In this document: one piece after another, positions 46,036 through 55,530 of the stretch
How the letters are laid out: every line of letters starts with the position of its first letter
How positions within the stretch are numbered: the stretch's first letter is position 1
Notes under the pieces: generated by a model
Seen by the model: the letters and a program-made list of their open reading frames with translations, nothing else
Told to the model about the DNA's origin: nothing
The model's database searches: none
Translations under genes and position numbers: made by a program
From: Trichobilharzia regenti
Taxonomy: Eukaryota; Platyhelminthes; Trematoda; Strigeidida; Schistosomatidae
Length of the DNA: 64,000 nt
Assembly (NCBI GenBank): GCA_944472135.2
Contig: OX235270.1
Coordinates: forward strand, 44,950,352 to 45,014,351
Reading direction: 5' to 3'

Positions 46036-47050
46036 ACCAGTGAGCAAGTTCAGTGATAAGCTAAATGTAAACTCCAGGTCTGACTCCGAATTGTGTGACG
46101 ATAACGGTGTTGTGAAGAAGTCTGTAGTTGCAACTGGTAAGCCGTTGTTGAATAGAGTGTCACAGAATAGAGTTACTGCTTCAGAGTGGAGTTCTGACTC
46201 CACAAGTTTACAAAGTATATCTAGTCAGAGTGAAGTTATAAAACCTTTAATGAATTTTGAGGAGGAACCAAAATTGTCTACTTCTGTTATTAAAGAGTTT
46301 GAAAATGATGAACTTGACGGTAAATTGAATATTTGTGGTAATGATCATGATAGTGCAGATTTGTCTTTGGTTGATCATGATGAGATGAGGGATATGCCTA
46401 CTACTGCTAAGTTAAATAAAGGTTCTGTACAACTACAACGTGAAGTAGAATTGAACGCAGATGCAGTTCCAGAAGGTGTGCATACTTGTGAGACAGTCAG
46501 TGTAATTGATCAGCATGTAGCCCACCTATCATCAGATGATAGTGCTAAACCCGAACTAGTAGTGAAAGACAGCAGTGGTGGTAATCTTGCAGTTGGACAA
46601 CTATCTGAGAGCCGAACAAGAACAGCTTCTGATCCACCACTAAGTTCATCACCTTGTGTCACTCAGTCATCGTTGGTGTTTTCATCCACAATGAAACAGA
46701 TGCCCATCAACTCAAGTATCTTGTGCAATGACTATGGTAGTATCAGTTCGTTTGAAAGGACGAATATCAATGGTCAGTTTAGTGTGGATAAGCCAAGTGT
46801 AAAGGAGAGAGTTATTGTTAAATTGACTTGCACGAATAAAGGCATTTCTAGTTTCAAGTTACTATTTGAATGTTATTATCTTTGGTGTAAATTACTCTGT
46901 TTCTATACTTGGTTGATGAGATATGTCGTGTGTTTGTTGGTCATCTATATTCTACGATACAATGACATGGGCGTGTTGCCGTTCAGATTTGAGGATATAG
47001 CTGATAGAAGGAAGTTAGCAAATGAACTCTGCGACGATTTTCCAACCTAG
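45911..47050 (+). CDS. Second ORF of the LTR element, unknown, C-terminal hydrophobic segment
   Basis: 379 codons from an ATG within gag, in the +1 frame relative to it (125-bp overlap). Residues about 25-300 are polar, Ser/Asp/Glu/Val-rich and low in complexity, with no protease DTG/DSG or RT motif. Residues about 315-349 are strongly hydrophobic and Cys/Tyr/Trp-rich (FKLLFECYYLWCKLLCFYTW...VVCLLVIYIL), enough for one or two membrane passes. A short charged tail follows (RFEDIADRRKLANEL). I do not recognise it. It could be translated by ribosomal frameshift from gag, by reinitiation, or be a remnant of the C-terminal part of pol. The long uninterrupted frame in an element this young is consistent with selection but does not prove it. 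Confidence 0.6.
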   Translation: MHIDLVSVTGFVVHPQQISYKMQDKHGLFTRVQEVHTEVNCEPVSKFSDKLNVNSRSDSELCDDNGVVKKSVVATGKPLLNRVSQNRVTASEWSSDSTSLQSISSQSEVIKPLMNFEEEPKLSTSVIKEFENDELDGKLNICGNDHDSADLSLVDHDEMRDMPTTAKLNKGSVQLQREVELNADAVPEGVHTCETVSVIDQHVAHLSSDDSAKPELVVKDSSGGNLAVGQLSESRTRTASDPPLSSSPCVTQSSLVFSSTMKQMPINSSILCNDYGSISSFERTNINGQFSVDKPSVKERVIVKLTCTNKGISSFKLLFECYYLWCKLLCFYTWLMRYVVCLLVIYILRYNDMGVLPFRFEDIADRRKLANELCDDFPT

Positions 47051-47052
47051 GG

Positions 47053-47510
47053 CGTCAACCTGAGAAGGGTTGTAGGCGTACTGCTGTAAGTCCTACAGTT
47101 CTTCAAAGGGTAGCGCATCAATGAGCAGTCCAATGTGCTTGGTGTATGATCTTGTACATATGTTCATATTGTATATACTGAATTGATATCATCTGTCATC
47201 TAGCTGTTGGTAATTCTGTTTGTGTCCGGACGACTTCCACTTGGATCATCAACCTGAGAAGGAATGTAGGCGTACTGCTGTAAGTCCTACAGTTCTTCAA
47301 GGGTAGTTTGTCGTGTCAGAATCCACAACATTTGATGTGTTGATTGTACATATGTTTGTGTTAAATAGTTGTGTGAGTTCCAATTGATGTAATTGTTGGT
47401 TAATCTTGTTTGTGTCTGGACATTCCACAACTTACAATCGTCAACCTGTGAAGGGTTGTAGGCGTACTGGTGTAAGTCCTGCAATTCTTCAAAGGAATTC
47501 CATCAAGACA
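47053..47510 (+). repeat. About 2.4 copies of a 192-194-bp tandem repeat
   Basis: Units begin cgtcaacctgagaagggttg at 47053, catcaacctgagaaggaatg at 47247 and cgtcaacctgtgaagggttg at 47439. Each carries gtaggcgtactgctgtaagt-type sequence with a small hairpin (ctgta/tacag). The units also share a tgtacatatgtt segment and a tttgtgtccgga-type segment. It starts two bases after the ORF2 stop. Confidence 0.85.
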
Positions 47511-48200
47511 TGATCCGCGAGGTTATTTGTACTGTTTGTGTATACGTGTGGTGTGTCTTCGCAATTTGTGATTTTGGATCAATTGTGTTTACTCGTTGTT
47601 TTCGTGCCTTGTTTTTATTGCATAATTTTGTTAAAATTTTCGTCGTGATTACTTCTGAAGTTGTTTCGTGTCTTCTACATCCGTGAATGAATTGATTGAT
47701 GTTAGAGACAGCAGATGGGTCGTATACGCCGGGGAGGCTAGGCTATTGCTGAGAATGAAATGCACACGGAGATAATTGTTAGCTGCGGTCCGACACGCCG
47801 GGGAGAAAGAGTGTAAACGACTGAGGCTCGCATGCGTCACCGCTACTAGAACTGAGGCAGAATGAGTGACAAGCGATTTCAGTGGTAATTGGTAGTGAGT
47901 AGATAAGAGGATGTGCGTAGAGTATCATGAGTTGGTGCTATGGTCACGTTGCATTCTGCAAGAGTCATTCTAGCAAGTGGCGATTGTGTTGCAAGATGTC
48001 AAGAGGAGGTCTCTGTCTGGAGGCGCAGGTCGTCATTGATGTGTGAGATTGTGCTGTGGGTATGCTTGTGGTGTGTTGGCTTTTCTGTTTGTTTTCCATT
48101 TCAGCTCTGTCCGTGTGACCCAGGTTCTCGCAATGGCATCCAAGTCAACGTGCATTGGTCGTGAAGGAAAAAAGGGTTGGATCCCTTTTTTGCCGGGGAG
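47511..48200 (+). other. 3' noncoding region of the LTR element with polypurine tracts
   Basis: gccggggag occurs at 47728, 47797 and 48192, the last abutting the 3' LTR. A longer purine run, gaaggaaaaaaggg, lies at 48163-48176, followed by a small ggatccctttttt hairpin region. Either could prime plus-strand synthesis. No coding sequence recognised. Confidence 0.55.
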
Positions 48201-48569
48201 TGTCAATGGAGTTGAAGATTGAACGATCAATTCTTGGTTGTTTGCTCAAAATCAACTTCCTCGATTTTCGCGGAGGCATCAATACGACAGTCATCGTCTC
48301 ATCGGTCGCTGTTCAGAAAGAAGATTGAAACATCGTCAGAAGTAACATAACGATTTATTATTGTAATATTTGTTTACAGACCTTAGTTGCTTAGTTCGTT
48401 TATTCCTTTTATATGTTGGTGTAACAATACAGAAATATCAAACGGCAGATCGGTGTTTTGGTTTTTGCGTCCGTTATAACTAAGCGTTTCTGAGATATCT
48501 TCTAAGAACAGCGTGGGCCCGAGCGTAGCGAGAGCTGGGCATTAACGGTTTATGAGACGGTATCTGACA
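48201..48569 (+). repeat. 3' LTR, 369 bp
   Basis: One substitution relative to the 5' LTR. TG...CA ends intact, flanked by gccgg. Confidence 0.97.
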
Positions 48570-48574
48570 GCCGG

Positions 48575-48770
48575 CCTTCACCAACCAGCCCGTTGTATCA
48601 TTTCACCTCTCGGATTCGAGCGAAGAATAAGATTTTTATTTGAAGTTTTGTATTTTTAAAGTATTTTCCGTGTGTTGAAGTTTCTCTATCGGTTTGAAAG
48701 ATTTAGTGGTGTGGGGTTACTAGTGCCGCACCGTACACTCCGTCTTTATCCTCGTTCGAGACCTGCTAGA
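48575..48770 (-). pseudogene. R5 5' end, continuation beyond the LTR element
   Basis: Sequence directly after the TSD should be the 5' untranslated part of R5; it is GC-richer than the flank (ccaaccagcccgttgtatca). No coding motif. The right boundary is uncertain. Confidence 0.45.
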
Positions 48771-50562
48771 AAACTATAAAGCTAGTTAACTAGGCGAAGT
48801 TATATCTTAAAAGTAGTAGTATCTAAAATTGTACAGTATCTCATGGCATATATTTCTTAAAACCGTGGTCTTTGCAAGTCCACAAATCTTTGAAAGTCGA
48901 CTTTCCATTGTGCTTCAGGACTATGAAACTACATTCGCAGATGTATGATTCTGATTAAATGATCTCTAAAAATGTTAAGTATGCAAAGTGTGTTCAGAAT
49001 GAATATGACTATGAATAAATATACACCGGTATAACGGAAAACTGTCAGCTTAAAGTACACATTGAATGTGATAGCACTACAAGTGAACCTCATTATATTA
49101 CATTATATACAGATATACGTAGTTCTAACGACTGAAAGTCTAACTTTAATCATATGCATATAATAGTGTTATGGCGCTATACAGTTACAAAGACTGCCAT
49201 TTTGCATAAAACATGACGGTAAAAACAGAAACCAGTAGTCATTAATTCCGCTTTTCGATTAAAATGAACAACATTCGTTTTTTGCTGACGTTTTATAAAA
49301 AGTTTATTTCAAAAGTTTGAACACCACAGCATGTGTTGATGCATGCTACTTTTGTTTTACGTGAAAAAAGGAGAAAAAAACAGAGCTGTTGACCATGACA
49401 GATAATTTCATATGGATTTTATGTTAAATAGCATTGGATCAATATTTTTTAGAGCTCGTCAGAAGGAATACTACCCGTCCAGATGACTATATTTCATTTG
49501 AGTTGACATAGGCCTACACTTATATTAATCATGTGGATCATCAGGATTTTGTACTTTTTTTCTCATGGCTAAGTGCCATCTAGAGATAGTAAGTAGATCC
49601 AGACACTAACACGCCTTTGTATGCTTAAACAGAACCTGTTGTCTTTTGAAAATATTCATAAATCACACTTACTTTGTCATTTAATATATAGTAGAATGAT
49701 ATATACAGGATGTAAAAGTATAGGTAAGTCAAATAGAGACTCATGTTTTTCACATACCTATTCTTAGCAGATTTTATCAAGTGAAATATTCAAGCGAAAC
49801 CAACTACATTAGATAAAGAGCCAAAACCTATTTTCCTCTGTACTGTAACAGGTGTCACTGAGACGCAGTTCAATTTTACTAATGCTGGCTAACCTAGTCG
49901 GTCTGAAATCTGATAATAATCACAAACGCGATAATAACAGTATTCCAAATGCTATGCTTAAACCATGAGATAACAGTCAGTTCATTTGGAAAAGACATTT
50001 CTCCTAAAATAGCTGGGAACGATAACTTGGTTGCTTCACTCTGGCTTGGGATCTGCATTTATCTTACCTCCACACACTCACTTTCTTATATTTGTTGCTA
50101 CATGTTTTATAATATTAGCATTCCTAACTTCAGTAATCAGAATCATGCATGCTAGTGGATAACACTGTTCCCACTTAACTTTTTCTTAGTTATGATGATT
50201 TAACTGGTGTCTCAGACTATTTACTTGAGAGTACTAGTGTTAGCAATAAGAAACTTAGAAACAACAAGCTAGCATAAATACACCTTTTAATGTTCATATT
50301 AAGCCGGTTGTTAAGAATAGAATAAATTTATTACAGTACAATTTTTAAGATCACATGGGAAATAAAGAAATCAAAGTGCGAGGTTTTTTATCGGTAGATG
50401 TCCTTTGAAGTTTATAAACAGGCATGGAAGTCAATTAGTCTTAAAACATATAATCTATTCCGTCATTGAGAAAGATGTCTTCATCAAATTACCATACAAC
50501 TGCGGAAATAAATAGTAGGATAGATATAAGAATAAAACTTGTGCACTGTTAGAGTGTAATTC
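48771..50562. other. AT-rich stretch, nothing recognised
   Basis: A 68-codon frame (49949-50155) has no recognised motif. Confidence 0.45.
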
Positions 50563-50754
50563 CATTATGGGTAAATTTTGTTTCGATAAAGTCTCACAGT
50601 GTTATACAGTAATGTTTACTGATGACGTTTTGTGCACAATTTATTGCTATGATATGATATGATTATGAGCAATAAATTCTGCTTGAAACGTCATCAGTAA
50701 ACATAACTGTATAACACTGTGAGACTTTATCAAAACAAAATTTACCCATAATGA
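50563..50754. mobile_element. P5 palindrome: two inverted PLE 3' termini
   Basis: Arms 50563-50648 and 50668-50754 are inverted copies of about 86 bp with a few mismatches and a short atgatatgatatga-type spacer. Each arm carries gagcaataaattctgcttga and cgtcatcagtaaa..ctgtataac, the terminus of P3 (40105-40180). They are thus terminal fragments of the P3 PLE type joined in inverted orientation. Confidence 0.8.
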
Positions 50755-50984
50755 AATAGTACGATATTCGGACAGAGAGAAAACTTGGTCATTAGTAGGA
50801 CCTATTATGCAGCCCAGTTTGTAATCACTGAAAAACGAAGAATATGTTCCACGGCAAACCTCAAAAGTGCACAAGTGATTATGTCATATCCCACTCTGTT
50901 TACCACTGTATGTGTCTGGACGCACATACATAGGGAGGAGTAATCGCGCTTTGCATGTGAGGGTGGGAGAGCATAATCCGAAAT

Positions 50985-51222
50985 AGTTAGAAAAATAGAT
51001 GAACTTTTTACACAGATGGCAAACTACCAACTTCGTCTATAGCCAAGCATCTAATCGACATGAGCCATAAGACTGATATTAACACAGCTTTTAAGGGCAT
51101 ATATAAAAATGGTCAAGGACGCTTACTGAAATACTCTGAGGTTGTAGCTATTCATAAACTTAACCCCCCTCCCCCGCTCTGTGTTCAAAAAGAATTTATC
51201 ATTACTCTTAACCTTCCTTGGT
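50985..51222 (+). pseudogene. P5b: PLE GIY-YIG C-terminal remnant
   Basis: TSSIAKHLIDMSHKTDINTA then FKGIYKNGQGRLLKYSEVVA (from about 51035) matches the post-nuclease block of PLE proteins (HLVNTGHS..FKVIYKV...RLLCIAEALAI in P1). It ends, after a shift, CVQKEFIITLNLPW and stop at 51222. The YIG part is lost. The ending is closest to P2 (NLSLPW). Confidence 0.75.
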
Positions 51223-53519
51223 AATCCTTATCTAATTGGATAACCAAACGTTGTGTTAATTATTCTTACCATCCCTAAATTTTTTTTTGTTACTTTGTGT
51301 ACTTTAATTGCCCTTTATTTTTTTTTCATGTAAATTGACGTGATAGGTAAATATGTGATCGTACTGTTTGAAATGTATTGCTGTAATACATTTTTTTTCA
51401 GAAAATCCCCGTTTTCTAATAGCACTATCCAAATTTAAAAAAGGGACTAATCTCTTTAGATTCAAAATAATTTTTTAGTATATTCGTCAACTAAACGGGA
51501 GTAGAGTTAACTGAAACTTGTCCACTGTGATTGAGGTTAATGTGAGAAATGCTTTGCAACTCTTCCAAAGGATTGGTTCTTGTATACCCAAACAAATCAA
51601 ACTCTTCTGATAATGTCTACTGTAAAGATCTACACAGTTTTTTGCAATTCTTGTGTCATCAATTAGAGGTGAATGACAGGATATCGACTGATTTATGCAA
51701 TTGCACCTGACAGATCTGCTGTAATTATGATTAGACAAATAATTGTAGGTTTAAAATGTGTATTTGGCCATCTCGTTCAAGCACGAACTTTTACAACAGT
51801 TATAGTCATTAAGCACCGGCTGTACACAGTGTACGACATAACTATTTCGCCTAATTTTATCAGATATAAATCTACGGTATGCGATTAAGTACTTTCTTGA
51901 TATGATGTGTACATGGAGTTGACGTAAATATCACAAAATACTGCAGCCCATGGGAAGTATTCTAACAGGTTTCACATAATCTTTACAGAAAACAAACTTA
52001 CTGTATTCAATCATACTTAGCTGTAACCTGATAAACACTTTTCTTTCAGATACCTGTTCATCTTGAGTTTTCAATCCATCTGCTAGTCTGCATTTTGATA
52101 AAACTCTGGGAGCATCACAGAGCAACAAATTACATTTCCTGAATGGTAAAATATACCAATCACGATAATTCATGCTTACACATGCGTAAAGTTTACTGAA
52201 ACCATTATCACGGAGTCACTGAATCCTTTGCTTATTCAAACATTAATTATCTATTACGTAACAGAAATTTTCTCTGTTATTTATTCTGCTCTTTATGTGT
52301 CTGAAATTTAATAATCAAGTCAGCTAGTGTTGATCAGATGTTTGGTAATTATTCGTCTAAAATATCATTAAATCAAAAGGAAGCATCTAAATGCTCAGTG
52401 TGTGTATGTGTGTATAATCTCCGTAAAATATCTAATCTTTACCATCTGTTGTCACACACACAAAAATTATTATTGTCTATGCATTTTATTTGGAATAGAG
52501 TCACATGAACATATTTGATACTTATACCGTTATTTATAGAAATTTAGACTAGAAACAAATATAAGACTATTCGACTTGAGCTGTATTCTCCATTCAGTAT
52601 CAACCCGTTTGTTTCTGTTGTTTTAGGTAGTAGTAGTAGTAGTATACCAGGTTTTCTATGTTATTAACTATGAGCATAAGTAATAGTAGAGCGAGAACAG
52701 AAAATAACCGAAGAGATAACATACCATATTTATCATCTGCTCCAGTGGAATAAGAATATTTAAACACATAAATCTCAACTGTGTTGCTTTGCCGACTGTT
52801 AACCTTATGTGATAAATTATACATAAAAGAATGAAGTTGTCCGACGTTATGCCTCTCTCATGCATGTTTACAATAAATCATAAGTGAAATAAGTTGTATT
52901 TTTATGTTGAGACGCTTACGTAAGTTAGAGGGTAGCAGAATGGAACTTCAGTTAAACTTCTGATACAAGATAATGCTTGCTTGTTTGTAATGACCATTTG
53001 TCAAGAACATAGTGAATATATATGTACATATATACGAACAGTTTCGTAGAACTGATATTTGAGTGGTTTAATCAAAAATACTTTTTTGGCGAACCCTAAA
53101 AACAGTTAAGAATAATCGTTATAAAGTAAACTCTTACCAAATCATTTGTTTTATTCTGAGACAGAAACTGCATTAAAATGCCATCCTTTTTTTCTCCCGT
53201 ATAGTTTTAGTTTTTTTCCTTTCTGTGGAGAACGAAGTATTCTTGGCTAACGATTGTTTAAACCACTTTAACAAATTTGGAAGTGTCTTCATGTAACACT
53301 GAGTATATAACTGATTGCCCAAACGTTTGATTTAAGTGAATCGATTTTCCGGCTTTGAAATGTAAAACGGTAATTTGAATAATGAGGTTATATATCACTT
53401 CATATTTAACGTATATCTTAAAACCACTTGACTTTAGTTCATGCAGAACAACCAAATCTGAAGTCATGTTCATTGCTTACGGGAGGAGAGATAAAGCTAT
53501 CCCGCCAAACAAATTTAAT
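51223..53519. other. AT-rich stretch, nothing recognised
   Basis: Reverse frames at 51487-51738 (83 codons) and 51931-52173 (80 codons) and several others have no recognised domain. They could hold short host exons, but I cannot show it. Confidence 0.35.
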
Positions 53520-53529
53520 AAGGTAAGTA

Positions 53530-53945
53530 GTGTCCCCACCCTGAAAATGAGGTGATATAGTTGTGGATGAGTAGACTAGGGTCTTCCTCTATAAATGGTT
53601 TAATGTGGTCACGAGTTCAAAGCTTCTATCAGATGAGTCCTATTCACTGCCGGAGTGTGTTCTATAAAAATTGGAAGAGGGAAGGATGATGTTCAGCTAT
53701 TATCACTGGACTGCTGGACTCGGATATGTTGGTGGTTGAGTGGTACAGTGCTCAGCAGCCACGTGGGATGGAAAGGTACACTTTCCGGCTTACGAGATCC
53801 TAAACCCTGCCTAGTATGTAGTAAAGCTGGAAAAAGAGGTTTTCTGGGAGGCTAGCAACTGCAAATCTGTAAAAGGACACCATCGCCACTGTAATTTCAA
53901 AGGTGGAAGCCCTACGTTTCCCCTGGACGTGAAGCCTAATCAACA
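53530..53945 (+). mobile_element. S4 SINE-like repeat with RTE-type tail
   Basis: The last 110 bp (ggaggctagcaactgcaaat, ctgtaaaa, tggaagccctacgtttcccc, tggacgtgaag) align with the S2 body and tail in order. The head (ggttgagtggtacagtgctc, about 53732) is not an obvious tRNA. Probably another SINE using the same LINE end. Confidence 0.55.
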
Positions 53946-54238
53946 AGACAGGAAACCAGTATCACGGTCAGTGTTCTTAGGTGACCAAAACAGGCACGTA
54001 TGACATTTGATTCTTTTGGATTCTAGAGTCCATGACAGCCATAGGTCCGGAGTTAGGTTTCTTCAGGCGCTCTAAGTGGAACCATACATGCAACATATTT
54101 GTCCATTGCTTTGAATTCCGAATGTGAAATACTGCTTCAAACTTTGAACTTTCATTGATTATGATGCAGATTCACTGCGTAAGGAAGCATTTTTGATGAT
54201 ACTGTCTTACTGCTTATATCATACTATCACAAAACCTT
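53946..54238. other. Unrecognised, possibly an older SINE copy
   Basis: Ends near a tccaaggctaccaaccatct string that resembles the S3 tail at 54570. Confidence 0.35.
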
Positions 54239-54605
54239 AGTCCAAGGCTACCAACCATCTTATATCATAAAATCAATGTGCATCGTGATGGTGAGCTACC
54301 TAGAATGGTGGACACATTACAAACCTGACTGATAGAGTTCAGTCTGCACCAAAGATAGGACTAGACACGTCACAACAGTCACTAGCGTCCAATCAAATAT
54401 CCACTACAATCCTACAGGAGATCAGTTGCGTACCTGAATAGCTCAGTGGTAACGCCTCTGACTGCAGCATCGAGTGACGCGGATTCGAATTTCTTAAGGG
54501 ACATGAGTTCCTTCAAGGTTGCAGATACGCTTTGCCGACGAGTGCCGACTAGCACGAAACCTAGGTCCAAGGCTTCCTGCCGACTGTCTCCAAACATCTA
54601 ATATC
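54239..54605 (+). mobile_element. S3 tRNA-derived SINE
   Basis: Perfect tRNA-type A box tagctcagtggtaacgcctc (54438) and B box ggattcgaatttc (54480), followed by a body and a tail ccaaggcttcctgccgactg. Its upstream part (gtgagctacctagaatggtg to aaagataggactagacac, 54291-54367) recurs on the opposite strand at 63918-64000. A similar tail string at 54241 suggests a second copy adjoining. Confidence 0.75.
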
Positions 54606-54929
54606 ATTATACTGGATCAGTTAACGATTTTTGATTGTAATTATGATGTAGGATTTGCTCCACTTGGGTAAAGAAACCGTTCAAAAATGGTAGGATCCTG
54701 TGAATACTCTCACCCTTACAATCTAGCCACTAGAAGTAGGTGTGTATCCAGTTGGTCGTGTGAGTGCTGGCAAAGATATGACGGATATTACTTTAAAATT
54801 TTACTGGAAACCAAGGTGAAATATATGAAACTTAACCACGTCCTGCGCCACGCGACTCTAGCCTGGTAGTCAAAAGTATGGTTTACATTGCTTTTGTGCC
54901 CTCAGTCTTGTTCTATGCCTGTATAACAG

Positions 54930-55530
54930 CCTCTCTGATGTCAAGATATGCGGCAGCACAAAGTATTCAGTCACTGCTGTCTCCGCGAAATTGCTTTCGT
55001 CATGTCGCATCATCACATGAGTAGTTCCGGGGTCCTGTAACGTGTATGTGGAGAGAACGGTGATTATCTTTAAATAAGTGTTCTTATATTAGACCACGAC
55101 TTAGATGTCTTACACATGTAGTAAGGATGTCGTCCCAGCGATTCTCACACCGCTCTCTGTTTGACAACCGTGAGGATAAGTAGAGAAACCAGATGGTTGG
55201 TCAGCCCATAAGATGGAGAATTGTTTCGTTACATCCACATCTTCGGATAAGTCTTGATTCCCTGGCGGGGTCGTAGAGAAAATCCAAGGTAGCAGCTCAA
55301 GGCGTTATCAGATAATCGTAGTCAGTGGCGAACACGTCTCCACTTTTACTTCTTTTCAGTCGATCTGAAAGTGAAGCGAAGTGGTGGTCTTGGCTGGTAC
55401 ACCTACCTGTCTTTAATGACCCCGTTCCATAGTTATTCTGCTTCTTTTCTGTATATTGTTTCACTGTATTTACTGTGATGCTTCTATTGGTGCCCACATT
55501 GTACCAACTATGTATCCTAGCGAATAAATC
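54930..55530 (+). pseudogene. Non-LTR LINE fragment of another type (C-terminal RT region)
   Basis: RCLTHVVRMSSQRFSHRSLF (from about 55096) matches the W/LGHVLRM..QR.PRRALF block that ends the proteins of another group of schistosome LINEs (Perere-like), then GGQ-like VGQPIRWR, and SQWRTRLHF at about 55320. Stops are frequent. It is distinct from the R copies, which have RKWRWIGHTLRK at this place. No 5' part is recognised. Assignment below the non-LTR level is tentative. Confidence 0.6.

Larger units (their letters stand above)
44585..48569 (+). mobile_element. Young, pol-less BEL/Pao-type LTR retrotransposon
   Basis: 3985 bp: 369-bp LTRs starting TGTCAA and ending CTGACA, 5-bp TSD, and 3.25 kb internal region. 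It has a gag-like frame (45097-46035), a second overlapping frame (45911-47050), then noncoding DNA with a 192-bp tandem repeat. No protease, RT, RNase H or integrase motif could be read in any frame. It therefore resembles non-autonomous gag-only LTR elements (the TR-GAG type described in plants), dependent on a full BEL/Pao relative for pol. The LTRs differ by one base, so insertion is recent. It sits inside R5. Confidence 0.9.

Noticed and set aside
51487..52173. Two reverse open frames that might be host exons
   Set aside because: No recognised domain or convincing splice context; listed only within the gap description.
54420..54500. Functional tRNA gene at the perfect A/B boxes of S3
   Set aside because: The acceptor stem does not close and the sequence continues as a repeated SINE body; S1 and S2 heads were rejected as tRNA genes for the same reason.
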